A DNA stretch of 64,000 nucleotides from Croceifilum oryzae (GCF_030814315.1 NZ_JAUSUV010000005.1:186001-250000), one strand, 5' to 3'. Shown: positions 16,725 through 26,708, counted from the stretch's first letter. Translations and numbers: made by a program. Notes: generated by a model not told the origin, from the letters alone.

Positions 16725-17864
16725 GTGTTGTTGAAGATTTCGTTAGTCGATCGGAAGCGATTTGTGAAGTTTGCAGATAGTCATCCTTATCGGAACTTTT
16801 TACAGTATCCATCATGGGCTGATTTAAAGACAGAGATGAGATGGTCGAGTGAATTGTTGGGATGGTATTCGAAAGACGCGCATCTGGTAGGTGCTGCTGT
16901 AGTCTTATATCGGAAAGTTCCTGGAATCAATAAATATTTAGCATACATACCTCGCGGACCACTGATTGATTGGTTTTCACAGGATTATAAGTTAGAGGAT
17001 TGGTTTGCTCCCTTATTTACACACTTAAAAAGTCGACATGTTTTTAGTGTGAAGATGGACCCACCTTTAATTAAGCGAACCTGGTCAAGTCACTCCATTA
17101 AAGAAGGAATATTCGAGTACCAAACCCATGGCATAAAAAACAAACGATTTACAGACTTGGTTTCGGACACCACTTTTAACAGTGTTGAATTTATCCAACA
17201 AGAGTTAAATGAAATGGGATGGCAACAAAACACAGTTGTTGATAGTTTTGATTCGGTTCAACCACAATATGTGTTTCGTTTGCGGTTGTCCGGAAAGTCA
17301 TTGGACGACCTGTTCTCCGAATTCGATCCGCTTTGGCAGAAGAAAATTAATCAAGCTGAGTGGGAAGGGGTAGAAGTACGAGTTGGAACGGAACAAGATT
17401 TTGAAGATTTCTACCATCTTCTAGCACATACGGCACAACAAGAACAGACGCAGGCAAGACAAAGTACATATTTTGAAAAGATGTTTCGAGCACTTCGGCA
17501 GGAGTGTCCCGAACGGATTCGTCTCTATATGGCAGTTCAAGATAAACAATTACTAGCTGCGTGTTTAGCGATTCATGTAAGAGGACATACGGAAGAAATA
17601 TATAGCGCCAAATTAGGGAAGTCAGATCATCCTGCGAGTTATTTGTTGCGTTGGAAGATGATTGCAGATAGCTATGAACGAGGCGATCAAATGTATGATT
17701 TCCGAGGAATTAGCACGAAGCTCAACGATAAAGATCCTCTATTTGAAATGTTACGTTTCCGATTAGGGTATGCAGGTGATGCATGTGAACTGATGGGTGA
17801 GTGGGATTATCCAGTAATACCAATGCTTCACTGGGCTTTTGATATGTATATGAAAAAAAGGTAA
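16725..17864 (+). CDS. FemX/FemAB-type aminoacyl-tRNA-dependent peptidoglycan ligase
   Basis: 379 residues. The FemABX family adds amino acids from aminoacyl-tRNA to the peptidoglycan precursor side chain. Two GNAT-like halves are visible: the first ends with FSVKMDPPL and the second contains FDPLWQKKINQAEWEGVEV, typical of FemX/lipid II ligases, and YDFRGISTKLNDKDPLFEMLRF near the C-terminus, the family's strongly conserved end segment. No long coiled-coil arm is obvious. The start is the GTG at 16725, nine bases after AAAGGA. It is flanked by clpX and lonB with no shared transcript apparent. The added residue is unknown. Confidence 0.85.
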   Translation: MLLKISLVDRKRFVKFADSHPYRNFLQYPSWADLKTEMRWSSELLGWYSKDAHLVGAAVVLYRKVPGINKYLAYIPRGPLIDWFSQDYKLEDWFAPLFTHLKSRHVFSVKMDPPLIKRTWSSHSIKEGIFEYQTHGIKNKRFTDLVSDTTFNSVEFIQQELNEMGWQQNTVVDSFDSVQPQYVFRLRLSGKSLDDLFSEFDPLWQKKINQAEWEGVEVRVGTEQDFEDFYHLLAHTAQQEQTQARQSTYFEKMFRALRQECPERIRLYMAVQDKQLLAACLAIHVRGHTEEIYSAKLGKSDHPASYLLRWKMIADSYERGDQMYDFRGISTKLNDKDPLFEMLRFRLGYAGDACELMGEWDYPVIPMLHWAFDMYMKKR

Positions 17865-17925
17865 ATATCCCTTTCCTTCCACGGTCATACTAACTGTATG
17901 TAAAACAGGGAAGGAATGGACGAGT

Positions 17926-19608
17926 ATGAGTTTTACTGCTTTGCTGATGGTATTACAAATTGTGTTTTCAATTATTATTGGTGTTTATTTTTGGAACTTG
18001 TTACGGAATCAACAAACGAGCAAAAGTGCGGTTGATCGTGAATCACGAAAAGAACTGGAGAAATTAGCAAAACTACGTAGATTGAAGCTTACGGTTCCGC
18101 TTGCAGAGAAGACAAGACCGGCTAGTTTGGAAGAGATAGTGGGGCAAACAGATGGAATAAAAGCGCTCAAGGCGGCTATTTGCGGACCGAATCCTCAACA
18201 TGTCATTATTTATGGACCTCCAGGGATAGGAAAGACGGCTGCTGCACGTGTGATATTGGAAGCAGCGAAGGGACTTGCCTGCTCTCCGTTTGGAGAACAA
18301 TCTAAATTTGTGGAGATGGATGCGACTACTGCTCGTTTTGACGAGCGAGGAATTGCTGATCCACTAATCGGTAGTGTGCATGATCCGATTTATCAAGGTG
18401 CAGGAGCCATGGGGATGGCAGGGATTCCACAGCCTAAACCAGGTGCGGTGACGAAAGCCCATGGCGGATTATTGTTTATTGATGAAATTGGGGAGCTTCA
18501 TCCGATTCAAATGAATAAGCTATTGAAGGTATTAGAAGATCGCAAGGTATTTTTAGAAAGTGCTTACTATAGCTCAGAAGACTCAAACACACCGAGCCAC
18601 ATCCATGATATTTTTCAAAATGGGTTACCAGCTGATTTTCGACTGATTGGAGCAACGACTCGTACACCTCAAGAGATTCCGGCTGCAATTCGTTCCCGTT
18701 GTGTGGAAATATTTTTCCGTCCTCTGCTTGCTGGCGAGATTGAACGAGTGGCAACGCAAGCATTGGAGCGGGTCTGCTTCGCATATCATCCAGATGCGGT
18801 TCAAGTGATTACTCGTTATGCTATGAATGGGCGGGATGCAGTCAATCTGGTGCAAACGGCAGTTAGTGTCGCGATGACAGAGGGTCGTGGTATGATTACA
18901 AAGGCAGATGTGGAGTGGGTGGTTCATAGTAGCCAGTTAAGCCCGCGCCCAGACGGTAGGATGCCTGAATTCTCGAAAGTGGGATTGGCAACGGGTCTTG
19001 CGGTGCATGGACCGAATATGGGACTGATCTTAGAAGTGGAAGTTACTTCTACTCCTGTGGCTCCGGGAGAAAAGGGTTCGCTTCAAATTACAGGTGTAGT
19101 GGACGAAGAAGAAATGGGCGGTGGCGGAAGAACCATAAGGCGTAAAAGTATGGCCCGTGGTTCGGTAGAAAATGTCATTACGGTTTTGCGAAGCACCGAT
19201 ATTAATCCGGATGAATACCATCTTCATATTAACTTTCCAGGTGGAACGCCCATCGATGGTCCATCGGCGGGTATCACTATCGCCACGGCGATTTACTCAG
19301 CCGTTAAGGAAATTCCAATTAGTAACGAAGTAGCCATGACGGGAGAGATCTCGATTCATGGGAAGGTAAAACCAATTGGCGGTGTGATCGCGAAAGTTGA
19401 AGCAGCGATGCATGCAGGGGCGAAGAAAGTAATCATTCCTCTGGAGAATATGCAGGATATTTTAGAGAGAATGGAAGGGGTTGAGGTAATCCCTGTCCAA
19501 CTCTTAGAAGAAGTGTTCCAGCATGCGCTTCAGCCAGTTGTCCAAGAAGAAACGGAATCCTTGATTCTGCCCAATCCTCAAGGGATCTGGACAACGTCTG
19601 CCTTTTAA
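17926..19608 (+). CDS. lonB: Membrane-anchored Lon-like protease LonB
   Basis: 560 residues. Residues 5-27 form an N-terminal membrane anchor in place of the Lon N-domain. Walker A YGPPGIGKT lies at about 96-104 and Walker B GGLLFIDEIGEL around 186. The C-terminal protease domain has catalytic Ser447 in DGPSAGI and Lys490 in GGVIAK. In B. subtilis lonB sits directly upstream of lonA and is expressed in the forespore during sporulation; the same order holds here. The ATG follows AGGAATGGACGAGT, a somewhat distant ribosome site. Confidence 0.95.
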   Translation: MSFTALLMVLQIVFSIIIGVYFWNLLRNQQTSKSAVDRESRKELEKLAKLRRLKLTVPLAEKTRPASLEEIVGQTDGIKALKAAICGPNPQHVIIYGPPGIGKTAAARVILEAAKGLACSPFGEQSKFVEMDATTARFDERGIADPLIGSVHDPIYQGAGAMGMAGIPQPKPGAVTKAHGGLLFIDEIGELHPIQMNKLLKVLEDRKVFLESAYYSSEDSNTPSHIHDIFQNGLPADFRLIGATTRTPQEIPAAIRSRCVEIFFRPLLAGEIERVATQALERVCFAYHPDAVQVITRYAMNGRDAVNLVQTAVSVAMTEGRGMITKADVEWVVHSSQLSPRPDGRMPEFSKVGLATGLAVHGPNMGLILEVEVTSTPVAPGEKGSLQITGVVDEEEMGGGGRTIRRKSMARGSVENVITVLRSTDINPDEYHLHINFPGGTPIDGPSAGITIATAIYSAVKEIPISNEVAMTGEISIHGKVKPIGGVIAKVEAAMHAGAKKVIIPLENMQDILERMEGVEVIPVQLLEEVFQHALQPVVQEETESLILPNPQGIWTTSAF

Positions 19609-19641
19609 GAAGATAGGTCGCTTTTTTGGATGAATGGGGTA

Positions 19642-19684
19642 TAAAGTCGGTGCTAAGAAATACTCGGGAGTACCGGCTTTTGCT
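19642..19684 (+). terminator. Terminator between lonB and lonA
   Basis: AAAGTCGGTGCT pairs with AGTACCGGCTTT (G-U pairs tolerated), followed by TTGCTTTG. It suggests that lonA has its own promoter. Confidence 0.6.
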
Positions 19685-19693
19685 TTGTCATAG

Positions 19694-19722
19694 ACAAAAG
19701 AAATCGAATAGGATAAAATCGT
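19694..19722 (+). promoter_or_regulatory. Possible lonA promoter
   Basis: TAGACA and TAAAAT spaced by 17 bp lie about 45-70 bases before the lonA start. No CtsR-type heptamer repeat or CIRCE palindrome was found nearby. Confidence 0.4.
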
Positions 19723-19766
19723 ACAAAGTTTGGTGCCTTGTACAGACAGCAAGTGGAGGTGCATTT

Positions 19767-22103
19767 ATGGCTGGAAAAGAAGAGGAACGTAACCTGCCGC
19801 TTCTACCACTCCGAGGATTACTGGTATATCCAAGTATGGTAATTCATTTGGACGTGGGAAGGGAGAAATCGATCCAAGCTTTAGAGCAGGCTATGGTGGA
19901 AGATAGTCAAATCCTCCTGATTACACAAAAGGATGCTCAATTAGAGGACCCTACTCGCGAGGATCTTTATGATATTGGTACTGTTGCCAAAGTTAGACAG
20001 ATGTTGAAGCTACCGAATGGTACTATTCGTGTGTTAGTTGAAGGATTAGAACGGGCTCGACTGATGAGTTTGGAAGATGAAGATGAGTATTTACAGGCAT
20101 CGGTCATCACCATAGAGGACGAGGTAGAAGAAAGTGTTGATTTACAAGCACTTATGAGATCGGTTCTCGATTATTTTGAACAATACTTACGTCTAACAAA
20201 GAAAATATCGGCCGAGACCCATTCGGTTGTATCAGATATCGAAGAACCAGGCCGCTTGGCTGATTTGGTTGCTTCACACCTTCCAATTCGGATGGCTGAT
20301 AAACAAGAAATCTTACAAGAAGCCAATGTGAAGGCTCGTTTAGAGAAATTGCTTGGATTCCTCCATAATGAAAAAGAAGTTCTTGAATTAGAGAAAAAAA
20401 TAAGTAGTCGTGTAAAACGTCAAATGGAGAAAACGCAAAAAGAATATTATCTCCGTGAGCAGATGAAAGCGATTCAAAAAGAACTAGGTGAAAAAGAAGG
20501 CCGCGCTGGGGAAATTGAAGAGCTTCGTGACCAGATGGAAGAAGCCGATCTTCCTCCTGACGTTCTAGAAAAAGTGGAGAAGGAATTAGATCGACTCGAA
20601 AAAATTCCTACTTCTTCGGCAGAAGGCGGAGTGATTCGCACTTATATCGAATGGTTATTGGATGTCCCATGGAATTCATTTACAGAAGATGATTTGGACT
20701 TGTTAAAAGCAGAAAAAGTGCTAGATGAAGATCATTATGGCTTAGAAAAAGTGAAGGAACGCGTTTTAGAGTACCTAGCTGTTCAAAAGATGGTGAATGA
20801 GATGAAGGGGCCGATCCTTTGTCTAGTTGGACCACCTGGGGTAGGGAAAACGTCGCTCGCTCGCTCTGTAGCCAGAGCTCTAGACCGCAAATTTGTCCGT
20901 ATATCCTTAGGCGGAGTTCGTGATGAAGCGGAGATTCGTGGACATCGTCGTACTTACGTAGGGGCCATGCCGGGTCGGATCATTCAAGGGATGAAGACAG
21001 CAGGTTCTAGCAATCCTGTGTTTCTTCTGGATGAGATTGATAAGATGGCTATGGACTTCCGTGGAGATCCAGGTGCCGCTTTACTAGAAGTACTGGATCC
21101 ACATCAAAATTCTACTTTTAGTGATCATTATTTGGAAGTTCCTTATGACTTATCCAAAGTGATGTTTATCACAACAGCCAATTCAATCAGTACGATTCCA
21201 AGACCTTTATTAGATCGGATGGAGCTTATTACGATTTCCGGCTATACAGAGGTGGAAAAAGAGCAGATTGCGAAAAAATATTTATATCCGAAACAATTGA
21301 AAGACCACGGACTATCCCGAGAGAAGTTACAACTTCATGGTGATACCATTATAAAGCTGATTCGTAACTATACGAGAGAAGCTGGCGTGCGCAATTTAGA
21401 GCGGACGGTGGGTACGCTTTGTCGTAAGGCTGCGAAGCAACTTGTAGCGGGTGAGAAGAAGAAAGTGGTCATCACACCTAAAAATTTGGAACAGTATCTG
21501 GGAACAGAGAGATTCCGTTTTGGCCGAGCAGAAGATGCAGACCAAGTGGGCGTCGCAACGGGTCTTGCCTGGACAGAAGTCGGTGGCGATACATTGGCAG
21601 TAGAGGTTTCGTTATATCCAGGAAAAGGGCGTCTCACTCTGACCGGTCAATTAGGCGATGTGATGAAGGAATCCGCTCAAGCTGCCTTTAGCTACATCCG
21701 CTCACGATCGAACGAGCTAGGTGTGGAAGCTGATTTTCATGAGAAGAATGATATTCATATTCATGTGCCGGAAGGAGCGACTCCGAAAGATGGTCCGTCT
21801 GCAGGTATTACAATGGCGACTGCTTTGGTTTCTGCTTTGACCAATATCCCGGTTTCACGATTTGTGGCGATGACGGGTGAAGTGACTTTGCGTGGGCGGG
21901 TGCTACCGATTGGTGGATTGAAAGAGAAGGCCCTAGGTGCACACCGAGCGGGCATGACCCATATCATCATTCCAAAAGATAATGAAAAAGATATTGCCGA
22001 AATACCAGAGAGCGTTAAGAAAGGGTTAACGTTTACTGCGGTTTCACACATGGATGAAGTGTTGAAAATCGCGCTTGTGAGGGATCCTAATGAAGATAAT
22101 TGA
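19767..22103 (+). CDS. lon: ATP-dependent protease La (LonA)
   Basis: 778 residues, full-length soluble Lon. The N-terminal domain begins [15 protein letters not shown], as in all bacterial LonA. A coiled region around 180-290 follows, then Walker A GPPGVGKT near 355-362 and Walker [13 protein letters not shown]. The protease domain has Ser678 in DGPSAGIT and Lys721 in GGLKEK, one residue off the B. subtilis positions. The ATG at 19767 has GGAGG upstream; the frame continues open to 19626 without support. The last 14 bases overlap ysxC, so the two are coupled. It degrades misfolded and regulatory proteins. Confidence 0.97.
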   Translation: MAGKEEERNLPLLPLRGLLVYPSMVIHLDVGREKSIQALEQAMVEDSQILLITQKDAQLEDPTREDLYDIGTVAKVRQMLKLPNGTIRVLVEGLERARLMSLEDEDEYLQASVITIEDEVEESVDLQALMRSVLDYFEQYLRLTKKISAETHSVVSDIEEPGRLADLVASHLPIRMADKQEILQEANVKARLEKLLGFLHNEKEVLELEKKISSRVKRQMEKTQKEYYLREQMKAIQKELGEKEGRAGEIEELRDQMEEADLPPDVLEKVEKELDRLEKIPTSSAEGGVIRTYIEWLLDVPWNSFTEDDLDLLKAEKVLDEDHYGLEKVKERVLEYLAVQKMVNEMKGPILCLVGPPGVGKTSLARSVARALDRKFVRISLGGVRDEAEIRGHRRTYVGAMPGRIIQGMKTAGSSNPVFLLDEIDKMAMDFRGDPGAALLEVLDPHQNSTFSDHYLEVPYDLSKVMFITTANSISTIPRPLLDRMELITISGYTEVEKEQIAKKYLYPKQLKDHGLSREKLQLHGDTIIKLIRNYTREAGVRNLERTVGTLCRKAAKQLVAGEKKKVVITPKNLEQYLGTERFRFGRAEDADQVGVATGLAWTEVGGDTLAVEVSLYPGKGRLTLTGQLGDVMKESAQAAFSYIRSRSNELGVEADFHEKNDIHIHVPEGATPKDGPSAGITMATALVSALTNIPVSRFVAMTGEVTLRGRVLPIGGLKEKALGAHRAGMTHIIIPKDNEKDIAEIPESVKKGLTFTAVSHMDEVLKIALVRDPNEDN

Positions 22104-22707
22104 AGTGAATTTTATAACAAGTGGAGTTAAATTAAGTCAATATCCAGAAGACGCCCTGCCAGAAATTGCTCTGGCTGGGCGTTCCAACGTTGGTAAATCA
22201 TCTTTGATCAATGCCATGATTAATCGAAAGAAAATGGCTCATACCAGCTCGAAACCAGGGAAGACACAAACGATTAATTTTTTCTCGGTGAATAATAAGG
22301 TGATGTTTGCAGATGTACCTGGCTATGGATATGCTAAAGTTTCCAAGGTACAGCGTGCTGCATGGGGACGAATGTTGGAGTCTTATTTCACTAAGCGTGA
22401 GCCGTTACGATCGGTTATCCAGATCGTTGATTTACGCCATGCTCCATCGCAGGATGATGTCTCGATGTATCGATTTTTAAAGCATCATAATATCCCTGTT
22501 ATCATTGTTGCGACGAAAGCGGACAAGATTACCAAGGGTCATTGGCAGAAGCATTTGAAAGTAGTTAAGCAAACGTTGAATGTTTTGCCGAGTGATCCGG
22601 TGATTCTTTTCTCTTCGGAGACGAAGGTGGGGAGAGATGAGCTTTGGGGAGAGATTATGAGGCGTGTGAGTGATGGTGAGGATGTAGGGATTGGGTCTGT
22701 TGATTAA
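22090..22707 (+). CDS. ysxC: YsxC/EngB GTPase, 50S ribosome assembly
   Basis: 205 residues. GTPase motifs G1 [10 protein letters not shown]2/switch [10 protein letters not shown]3 DVPGYG and G4 TKAD are in the expected order. The family acts late in large-subunit assembly and is essential in B. subtilis. Lon-ysxC coupling is the standard Bacillales arrangement. Unusually, the stop codon TAA and the last three codons fall inside the dispersed repeat element (copy 2 begins GTTGATTAATTA at 22699). The tail of about ten residues therefore looks partly element-derived. Confidence 0.96.
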   Translation: MKIIEVNFITSGVKLSQYPEDALPEIALAGRSNVGKSSLINAMINRKKMAHTSSKPGKTQTINFFSVNNKVMFADVPGYGYAKVSKVQRAAWGRMLESYFTKREPLRSVIQIVDLRHAPSQDDVSMYRFLKHHNIPVIIVATKADKITKGHWQKHLKVVKQTLNVLPSDPVILFSSETKVGRDELWGEIMRRVSDGEDVGIGSVD

Positions 22708-22954
22708 TTAAGCTAGGTATGGATGTCCCGGGGCATGTATCTGACCACAGCTCAAATAGTAAGCCTGCGAAGATGTGAAAAGCAAGTCCGCTTCGTCTAT
22801 CGATGCTTCGGGCAAGTGGCCAAAACTCGCAAAGAACGCTCAAACATTGCCACAAAACGCCCTTGCTTCGAAGGACTGCGCTAAGCAGGCTTACTAACAT
22901 CGCAGTGGTCAGATACATTGCCCCTAGTACATTCTCATTTACTGGTTAATGAAC
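22699..22954 (+). repeat. Dispersed inverted-repeat element, copy 2 (best preserved)
   Basis: 256 bp between ysxC and ddl. The outer ends are GTTGATTAATTA and GGTTAATGAAC. Inside these, GGGGCATGTATCTGACCAC is matched in inverted orientation by GTGGTCAGATACATTGCCCC, and AGTAAGCCTGC by GCAGGCTTACT. An inner pair, GGGCAAGTGGC versus GCCACAAAACGCCC, continues the palindrome, so the whole element could fold as one long imperfect hairpin. No flanking target duplication is evident. The open frame on the minus strand (22655-22918) is shared with copy 5 but has no ribosome site. Confidence 0.92.
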
Positions 22955-23079
22955 AAGCCTTTTGTTGAGGGGATTAAGATGAAAAGATTTGGACTTACTT
23001 ATAAACTTCTGTAAAACGGATAGATGAATTTGATGGATAAATAAATTAAAACTACATAAAGAAAGGCTGGGGATGAAAC

Positions 23080-24180
23080 ATGCAGAAGAAGTTGCGAGTG
23101 GCTGTCGTTTATGGTGGAAAGTCGGGAGAGCATGAGGTGTCGTTGATTAGCGCGGCTTCGGTGATGAAGGCGATGGACTTAGAGAAATATGAAGTGCTTC
23201 CTATCGGGATTACGAGAGAGGGAGAATGGCAGGTTGGAACGACTTCTTTTCCAGCGTTAGAAGAGAGTCTAGGTGCTGAGAAGCTGGATCAACTACAATC
23301 TCAATTGCCAGCTGTTACGAATATTGCTAAAGGAAAGCAATTACCTGCACTGACGAATGAGTTTGTGGATGTTGTGTTTCCGGTTTTACATGGTACATAT
23401 GGGGAAGATGGAACGATTCAAGGAATGTTTGAGATGGCAAATGTGCCTTATGTGGGGGCAGGGGTTCTCGCATCGGCTGTAGCGATGGATAAGGTTATGG
23501 CGAAGATGGTATTTGCTTCAGCAGGTTTACCACAGGGTGGATATGTTTATTATCTGCGTAGTCGCTTCTTTAAGCAGAAGGAAGCAGTTCTCGATGAGAT
23601 CGAAGAGAAGCTCGGCTATCCTTGTTTTGTGAAGCCTGCTAACTTAGGCTCAAGCGTAGGAATCTCGAAGGCAAATGATCGCAGTGAGTTAGAGAAAGCG
23701 ATGGAGTTGGCTTATCTTTATGATCGCAAGGTGTTGGTCGAAGAGTTTATTCCCGCCCGTGAAATCGAGGTAGCCGTGCTTGGAAATGATGACCCACAAG
23801 CTTCTCTACCCGGTGAGATCATTTCATCCGGTGATTTTTATGACTACCAAGCAAAATACATCGATGGTAAGTCTGCGATGGAGATTCCAGCCAAACTTAC
23901 CGAAGAACAGACGAAACAAATCCGAGAAATGGCCATAAAATCATATCAAGCTTTGGATTGTGCAGGCTTATCTCGTGTAGACTTCTTCCTTCGCAAAGAT
24001 AACGGGGAAATTCTAATTAACGAGATTAATACGCTACCAGGATTTACACCGTTTAGTATGTACCCTGTCATGTGGCAAGAGACAGGCCTTCCATACTCAG
24101 AGTTAGTTGACCGTTTGGTTCAATTAGCTATTGAACGTTATGATGAGAAGCAATCCTTGATAACCAGTCTGGATGAGTAA
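23080..24180 (+). CDS. ddl: D-alanine--D-alanine ligase
   Basis: 366 residues, ATP-grasp enzyme making D-Ala-D-Ala for peptidoglycan. The N-terminus VAVVYGGKSGEHEVSL carries the substrate-binding Glu. HGTYGEDGTIQG and the serine-containing YVGAGVLASAVAMDK follow, then CFVKPANLGSSVGISKA for ATP binding, and NEINTLPGFTPFSMYP supplies the metal ligands. The ATG has GGCTGGGGATGAAAC upstream. The 3' end overlaps the open frame, but not the chosen start, of the ABC gene by a few bases, so co-transcription is plausible. Confidence 0.96.
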   Translation: MQKKLRVAVVYGGKSGEHEVSLISAASVMKAMDLEKYEVLPIGITREGEWQVGTTSFPALEESLGAEKLDQLQSQLPAVTNIAKGKQLPALTNEFVDVVFPVLHGTYGEDGTIQGMFEMANVPYVGAGVLASAVAMDKVMAKMVFASAGLPQGGYVYYLRSRFFKQKEAVLDEIEEKLGYPCFVKPANLGSSVGISKANDRSELEKAMELAYLYDRKVLVEEFIPAREIEVAVLGNDDPQASLPGEIISSGDFYDYQAKYIDGKSAMEIPAKLTEEQTKQIREMAIKSYQALDCAGLSRVDFFLRKDNGEILINEINTLPGFTPFSMYPVMWQETGLPYSELVDRLVQLAIERYDEKQSLITSLDE

Positions 24181-24193
24181 AAGAGGGATAGAA

Positions 24194-25129
24194 ATGAAGC
24201 AGGCAGTGGTAAAGATTGAGAATCTGACCAAAGTCATCAAAGATAAAACCATTATCGATCAATGTTCCTTTGAACTGTATCCGGGTGAGATTGTAGGTTT
24301 CTTAGGACCAAATGGTGCTGGTAAGACGACTACTATTCGGATGTTAGTTGGTTTGATGAAGCCAACTAGCGGTGACATTGTGATTCAAAACCATCATATA
24401 GAACGAGAATTGGAGATGGCACTTCGTCATGTAGGTGCCATCGTAGAAAATCCAGAATTATACAAACATCTAACGGGATATCAAAATTTGGAATTGTTTT
24501 GGCGAATGAGCGATGATATTCCTCTTGAAAGAATCGATGAAGTAGTGAAAATGGTTCGTCTAGAGGGAAAAATTCATGAGAAGGTAAAAACCTACTCACT
24601 CGGAATGAGACAACGATTGGGTTTGGCGCAAGCATTGTTACATAAACCGAGCGTCCTGATTTTAGATGAACTGAATAATGGTTTAGATCCTGCTGGAATC
24701 AAAGAGCTCCGAAGTCATTTACAAGAGCTAGCGGATCAACATGATTTAGCGATCCTTGTCTCTAGTCACTTGTTATCTGAGATGGAGCTGTTGTGTGATC
24801 AGATCGTCATTATTCAAAATGGAAAGATCATTGGGACGAAGCAGATTTCCAGCCATGAAGAGGAGGAAACTGAAGGCACGACTCGTAAAGTGAGGTTTAA
24901 GTTGTCTTCTGCCGCGGAAGAAGTTCGTGATTTACTCTCACACACATATCCTGACTATGCTGTAGAGTTTGATCAAAATGGATTTGTAATTACGCTTCCT
25001 GTAGTGGAGATACCTAAATTAAATAAACGATTAGTCCAAAATGATATAGATGTATTTGAAATTCAAATAGTAGAGGAGTCGTTAGAAGACCAATTTTTAC
25101 AGATGACAGGAGGGAGAACAGTTGAATAA
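24194..25129 (+). CDS. ABC transporter ATP-binding protein
   Basis: 311 residues, single nucleotide-binding domain of the drug/lantibiotic self-protection type (BcrA/CcmA-like). Walker A GPNGAGKTT lies near residue 41. The signature is YSLGMRQRLGLAQ and Walker B VLILDELNNGLDP; the usual EPTNGLDP reads ELNNGLDP. The switch histidine is in SSHLLSEME. The last 80 residues form an extra C-terminal domain. The start MKQAV at 24194 follows AGAGGGATAGAA. Its stop overlaps the permease start by 8 bp, so the pair forms one exporter. Confidence 0.9.
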   Translation: MKQAVVKIENLTKVIKDKTIIDQCSFELYPGEIVGFLGPNGAGKTTTIRMLVGLMKPTSGDIVIQNHHIERELEMALRHVGAIVENPELYKHLTGYQNLELFWRMSDDIPLERIDEVVKMVRLEGKIHEKVKTYSLGMRQRLGLAQALLHKPSVLILDELNNGLDPAGIKELRSHLQELADQHDLAILVSSHLLSEMELLCDQIVIIQNGKIIGTKQISSHEEEETEGTTRKVRFKLSSAAEEVRDLLSHTYPDYAVEFDQNGFVITLPVVEIPKLNKRLVQNDIDVFEIQIVEESLEDQFLQMTGGRTVE

Positions 25130-25892
25130 GGTTTGGAGACTCATTATGAATGAAAATATAAAGTTATACCGTCGTTTAAGTACATGGATTATGATGGGTG
25201 CAGGTCTTCTATTATTTCTTGTACTTACACTTTCATACGAGCCATGGAGTGAATTTAGTTCGGGTGATTACCCTCAGTTAATTGTTTCCTTTCGATTTTT
25301 AATAGCCATTTTTGCCATTACGGTAGCAGGCGGCATTGTAGCATCAGAGTATTCAGAAGGGACGATCAAGTTATTATTAATTCGATCGCGTAGTCGTTGG
25401 AAAATTTTGCTTGCCAAATGGCTTACAGTACAGATGTTTACTATTATATTGATTGAATTAATCGGGCTTATAGGGTTTCTCATTTCTATGCTCAGTAATA
25501 TCCCTAGTTATGGAATCGAGACAGATTCGGGAAAATGGTTTTCTGTTCCTGAACTATTAGTTGTGTCTTATTATGAAATTATGGTTTTTTCAACTATGGC
25601 ATTTATGGTTGCAACTTTATTTCGGATTCAAAGTGCAGCTTTTGGTGTAACGATCGTGGCTTATTATGTGGGCTCTTTCTTGGCTTCTATGAATACCATT
25701 CAGGCAACATGGTTTCAGTTTACGATTTTTGCCAATTCCAATGTTACAGAAGGGTATATGCACGGTGGTGAATTGCATATGTTCGGGGTCTATAAGCCAT
25801 TCATTGCTTCGGGTAGCGTCTTATTGGTGCATCTAATCCTCTTTCTCATTGTTAGTTTCTGGGTGTTTCAGAAGCGGGATGTTACGGCTTAG
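25122..25892 (+). CDS. ABC-2 type transporter permease
   Basis: 256 residues with six hydrophobic segments (about 17-35, 58-76, 104-127, 146-168, 177-199 and 226-247), typical of ABC-2 permeases working with BcrA-type ATPases. The TTG start is supported by GGAGGGAGAACAG. It overlaps the ATPase gene and ends just before a strong shared terminator. The substrate is unknown; bacitracin-like peptides or membrane lipids are family possibilities. Confidence 0.88.
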   Translation: MNKVWRLIMNENIKLYRRLSTWIMMGAGLLLFLVLTLSYEPWSEFSSGDYPQLIVSFRFLIAIFAITVAGGIVASEYSEGTIKLLLIRSRSRWKILLAKWLTVQMFTIILIELIGLIGFLISMLSNIPSYGIETDSGKWFSVPELLVVSYYEIMVFSTMAFMVATLFRIQSAAFGVTIVAYYVGSFLASMNTIQATWFQFTIFANSNVTEGYMHGGELHMFGVYKPFIASGSVLLVHLILFLIVSFWVFQKRDVTA

Positions 25893-25897
25893 TATAG

Positions 25898-25937
25898 AAA
25901 CAAAAGGCGAAGTCTCTATTTGACTTCGCCTTTTGTT
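25898..25937. terminator. Bidirectional terminator between permease and map
   Basis: AACAAAAGGCGAAGTC pairs perfectly with GACTTCGCCTTTTGTT around a 7-base loop, between the convergent gene ends. Confidence 0.95.
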
Positions 25938-26700
25938 AGCCTTGATCCGTTAAAATAATGGGCCCTTTAGCCGTAATGGCAAGGGTATGCTCATACTGAG
26001 CTGATAAGCTACCATCTACTGTTTTAGCTGTCCAGCCGTCGCTCATGAGTTGTACATGATGTTTGCCTAAATTCAGCATAGGTTCAATGGTAAAGGTCAT
26101 GCCTTCTTGGATGATAGGACCTTTACCAGCGGGACCAAAGTGTGGGACTTCGGGGACTTCGTGCATCTTACTTCCGATTCCATGACCGATAAAGGGGCGT
26201 ACCACGGATAAACCATTCGCTTCTGCAAACGTTTGGATAGCATGGGAGATGTCCCCGATGCGATTGCCAATCTGTGCTTTTTCAATTCCGCGATAGAGGG
26301 ATTCCTTTGTCAGTTTAAGAAGTCGCTTTGCATCGGGTGAAATCTTCCCCACGGCATAGGACCAAGCAGAGTCTGCGAGCCAACCATCGAGGTTTACTAC
26401 CATATCAATGGTAACGATGTCTCCTTCCAGAAGCTTCGTTTTTCGTGGAAACCCATGGCACACTTCATCGTTTATGGATGCACAGGTAGCGTATTTGTAA
26501 CCCATATATCCCTTTTGTTCGGGAGTAGCCCCGTGTTCTGTGAGATATTGCTCTACAAATTCATCGATCTCCCACGTGCTAATTCCGGGCTTGATAAGTT
26601 TCGCTATCTGTCTATGGCAAGAAGCAAGTATGATACCCGCACGCCGCATTCGTTCAATTTGTTCGGGGGTTTTTATTTTGATGAGTTGGTTCAATCTCAA
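25936..26700 (-). CDS. map: Methionine aminopeptidase, type I
   Basis: 254 residues; removes the initiator methionine. Metal ligands appear in DMVVNLDGWLADSAW (two Asp), the GHGIGSKMHEVPEVPHFG segment (His) and TIEPML (Glu); the last Glu is in AQYEHTLAIT. The usual VNLDGWHGD reads VNLDGWLAD here. Start TTG at 26700 with AAGGA six bases upstream. It is eight bases downstream of the 156-residue membrane protein gene, hence probably one operon. It lies away from the ribosomal cluster, as second map copies in Bacillus do. Confidence 0.93.
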   Translation of the reverse strand: MRLNQLIKIKTPEQIERMRRAGIILASCHRQIAKLIKPGISTWEIDEFVEQYLTEHGATPEQKGYMGYKYATCASINDEVCHGFPRKTKLLEGDIVTIDMVVNLDGWLADSAWSYAVGKISPDAKRLLKLTKESLYRGIEKAQIGNRIGDISHAIQTFAEANGLSVVRPFIGHGIGSKMHEVPEVPHFGPAGKGPIIQEGMTFTIEPMLNLGKHHVQLMSDGWTAKTVDGSLSAQYEHTLAITAKGPIILTDQG

Positions 26701-26708
26701 TCACATCC

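Noticed and set aside
22979-23014. 11-residue leader-like frame before ddl
   Set aside because: GAGGGG precedes it, but there is no attenuator structure or regulatory codon run; it cannot be distinguished from chance.
24194-25892. ABC pair after ddl as a glycopeptide resistance cassette
   Set aside because: Ddl keeps the normal D-Ala-D-Ala ligase motifs, no van-type genes are present, and the pair is a generic exporter.
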